A stretch of DNA of 64,000 nucleotides, taken from positions 1,054,001 to 1,118,000 of the forward strand of contig CAVOVH010000005.1 of assembly GCA_963699805.1 (NCBI GenBank). Direction: 5' to 3'. The stretch comes from JAGTVG01 sp963699805. Lineage in GTDB: Bacteria; Bacteroidota; Bacteroidia; Cytophagales; Cyclobacteriaceae. Under the pieces are notes generated by a model. The model searched no databases and was not told the origin of the DNA. It saw nothing but the letters and a program-made list of their open reading frames with translations. The translations under genes and the position numbers were made by a program. Shown piece after piece: positions 62,341-64,000 of the stretch. The number at the start of each line of letters is the position of its first letter. Position 1 is the stretch's first letter.

Positions 62341-62688
62341 TTATTCAGTTCCGCCTTGGAAAGGGTTGAACTTCGAATGAATGGATCTCTCGATCTGTTT
62401 CCCATGTTCTTTATTCATTACCGTAAAGGATATTTCCAGGTAGCTGATTCCATTTTCAGATTGATGGGACCTGATCTCAACAGGCCGGGTAGGAATTGTA
62501 TAGGGATTGAGCAAGATAATCTGCCGGATATTATTCATTTCAAAATGGTCCGGATGAATGCCTTGAAGTTTGATTTCATAAATTTCGCTGGCTGAGCTGG
62601 TAATCTGCTGCACCTTTTTCTTCAATCCCCAGCGGGCAGGCAACTGGCGGTAAATGATTTGTTTCAATTCCAGGAGCTTCTCTTTCAT
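62341..62688 (-). CDS. Small hypothetical protein coupled to an ATPase
   Basis: The 115-residue protein has no signal peptide or membrane segment; it is basic at the N-terminus (MKEKLLELKQIIYRQL) with a beta-rich second half (SYLEISFTVMNKEHGKQIE). No family was recognised. Its ATG overlaps the stop of the upstream ATPase gene (ATGA), so the two are translationally coupled and the products likely act together. A regulatory or adaptor subunit of the ATPase is plausible but unproven. Confidence 0.65.
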   Translation of the reverse strand: MKEKLLELKQIIYRQLPARWGLKKKVQQITSSASEIYEIKLQGIHPDHFEMNNIRQIILLNPYTIPTRPVEIRSHQSENGISYLEISFTVMNKEHGKQIERSIHSKFNPFQGGTE

Positions 62689-64000
62689 AAGACATCCATG
62701 TCAGTAAGAACCCTGATTACAAAAGGATGCATATACGGATCGATCGTGTAAAGACCGGAAACTTTTTCCATTATGATACCAGATCTCAGCATGGCGAGGA
62801 TGATTTCATCTACTTCCTTTTTGTTCCAGCCTGTTATCCGCATGATTTTATCATGATCCAGTCTTTTATGAATGACAAATTGGCCAAGTAGCATCAGCCA
62901 GTCTTCATGCAATGATTTTAGGCCGGAAAGGGATGGATTATCCGGTTTTTCAAGGATCAAATGATCCGCATCGGCCTTTTTGATATTGGCAAGCCATGCA
63001 TTTAAGGCAGTACCGGGGTTCCCTTCGCTGTAATTGAAATAGGCATTAAATAACTGCGCCATTTTGATTTCATTGATGCTGCCTGCCTGTTGATCAAAAC
63101 CAAAGGTCAGACCACTTGACCGATGCCTTCTCATGATCAATTCTTTCAGTACTTCTGCATCAAAAGATTTGAGGTTGATGATCTCAATAAAATGCTCACC
63201 AAGATGCGTCAATTGATTCATCACTTTATATGCAAACTGGTTCAGATTTACGATCACCAGTAATTTATGGCTATAGTCATCTATGATTTTTTCAACAAGA
63301 TTTACGATATGGGTCCCATCCGAAGATCTTTCCCAGAAAAGTTCGAGATCATTGATAATGATTGCACTGCCATCCTTTAAATGATTGACGATTTGAAATA
63401 CATCGCCCTGCATCTGTATGGCGTTACTTAAAATTTCAGTGAAATCTCCTTCATGAATGGTCCCTGATAAGGGTGGGAAAATCGAATAGACGGGCTGATT
63501 TTTCAAATATACCTGGCTGATATATTTGCAGAAAGCCGTTTTACCCATGTTTCGATCCCCCAGGATCATGATCCCTCCACGGTGACCAGCCTGATACCTT
63601 TCAAAAGCCGTTTTGAATTTCATCTCTTCCTCTTCCCTTTTAATCCAGAAATCATCTCCGATGCTTGATTTGCCGTTAAACAAGCTGATATAAAACTGAG
63701 GGAGCGACTTCAATATATCTTTGGATGGACTTACTTTATCTTTCAGATCGAGTAATCGGCTGGCAGTGGAACGAAGACTTTTATCTTCAGTATATTTTCT
63801 TGATAAAAGAATTCCTTCACTTTGAACATATAAAAGTTTAGTGATTATTTTCTGTCCGGACTCCCTAATCTGATTGACAACATTATGTGCCCCAGTAAGC
63901 ATCCGTTTCCCCTGGTAGGTGCGTACTCCGAAGATAAAATGATCAGCACTTTCTTCTATCTTTACAGAAGATAAAGGTTCGAACACGCGCTCGAGATATT
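62685..64000 (-). CDS. AAA/ORC-like ATP-binding protein, C-terminal part (5' end outside window)
   Basis: The frame is open to the right edge, so the visible part (about 438 residues) lacks the true start; a GTG at 63986 is internal. The ATPase domain has a P-loop GDRNMGKTAFCKY (about 142-154 counted from that GTG), a Walker-B-like strand SAIIINDLELFWER, and sensor-like LLVIVNLNQFAYKV. A winged-helix-like C-terminus follows (LGQFVIHKRLDHDKIMRITGWNKKEVDEIILAML). This plan resembles STAND/ORC-type P-loop NTPases rather than a metabolic kinase. It is coupled by a four-base overlap to the small gene downstream. A possible membrane or sensor part would lie outside the window. The cellular role is unknown. 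Confidence 0.75.
   Translation of the reverse strand, partial: YLERVFEPLSSVKIEESADHFIFGVRTYQGKRMLTGAHNVVNQIRESGQKIITKLLYVQSEGILLSRKYTEDKSLRSTASRLLDLKDKVSPSKDILKSLPQFYISLFNGKSSIGDDFWIKREEEEMKFKTAFERYQAGHRGGIMILGDRNMGKTAFCKYISQVYLKNQPVYSIFPPLSGTIHEGDFTEILSNAIQMQGDVFQIVNHLKDGSAIIINDLELFWERSSDGTHIVNLVEKIIDDYSHKLLVIVNLNQFAYKVMNQLTHLGEHFIEIINLKSFDAEVLKELIMRRHRSSGLTFGFDQQAGSINEIKMAQLFNAYFNYSEGNPGTALNAWLANIKKADADHLILEKPDNPSLSGLKSLHEDWLMLLGQFVIHKRLDHDKIMRITGWNKKEVDEIILAMLRSGIIMEKVSGLYTIDPYMHPFVIRVLTDMDVL

Overview
The window is about 64 kb of moderately AT-rich DNA from a member of the Bacteroidota. Supporting features are two SusC/SusD pairs, many SusD-type lipoproteins, TamL beside TamB, a TonB receptor/DUF4249/MG2 trio, DUF2480 next to TsaB, and gene starts without Shine-Dalgarno sequences. 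The order rpmH-rnpA-S41 peptidase and the three CRTAC-like propeller lipoproteins suggest the Cytophagales/Cyclobacteriaceae side of the phylum, but this placement is inference. No rRNA, tRNA, CRISPR array, transposase or phage gene was recognised.

Layout. 1-7.5 kb: outer-membrane assembly genes tamB (cut by the left edge) and tamL, a small helical periplasmic protein, and NAD kinase. 7.5-13.9 kb, minus strand: a membrane protein and a complete tripartite RND efflux operon. 14.8-18.1 kb, minus strand: a carbohydrate-acid module made of an exported RraA-like protein, a Tat-exported enolase-superfamily dehydratase and a xylose-isomerase-like TIM barrel. 18.8-23.7 kb: a SusC/SusD pair whose SusC is broken by two single-base insertions. 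24-25.2 kb: DUF2480 and tsaB. 25.4-31.4 kb: a divergent gene set for 8-amino-Kdo (Kdo8N). 31.6-34.7 kb: TauE-like permease, S41 protease, rnpA, rpmH. 35.2-49 kb: a fructan-type utilisation locus with intact SusC/SusD, two giant double-propeller lipoproteins around a small lipoprotein, and a GH32 fructanase. 49.3-54.9 kb, minus strand: STN-TonB receptor, DUF4249 lipoprotein and MG2-type protein. 55.1-60.8 kb: a third double-propeller lipoprotein and a GH92 alpha-mannosidase. 61.2-64 kb, minus strand: Tat-type NHL-repeat protein, a small hypothetical and an AAA-like ATPase cut by the right edge.

The most interesting system is the Kdo8N locus. kdsB, kdsA, a transaldolase-like protein fused to a KdsD-type CBS pair, and a KdsC-like phosphatase read leftwards. 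kdnA (PLP aminotransferase) and kdnB (iron-type alcohol dehydrogenase) read rightwards. The fusion carries the regulatory tail normally found on arabinose-5-phosphate isomerase (KdsD), but the catalytic SIS domain is replaced by a class I aldolase fold. It may therefore be an alternative source or regulator of the Kdo precursor in this organism. That is a hypothesis; the architecture itself is directly visible.

Other signals worth attention are the ATA codon where tamL should start, a 24-bp near-palindrome upstream of the intact susC, heterogeneous 8-bp-period repeat tracts in intergenic gaps (several around kdnB), and the shared 7 + ASPIC + 7 motif plan of the three giant propeller proteins.
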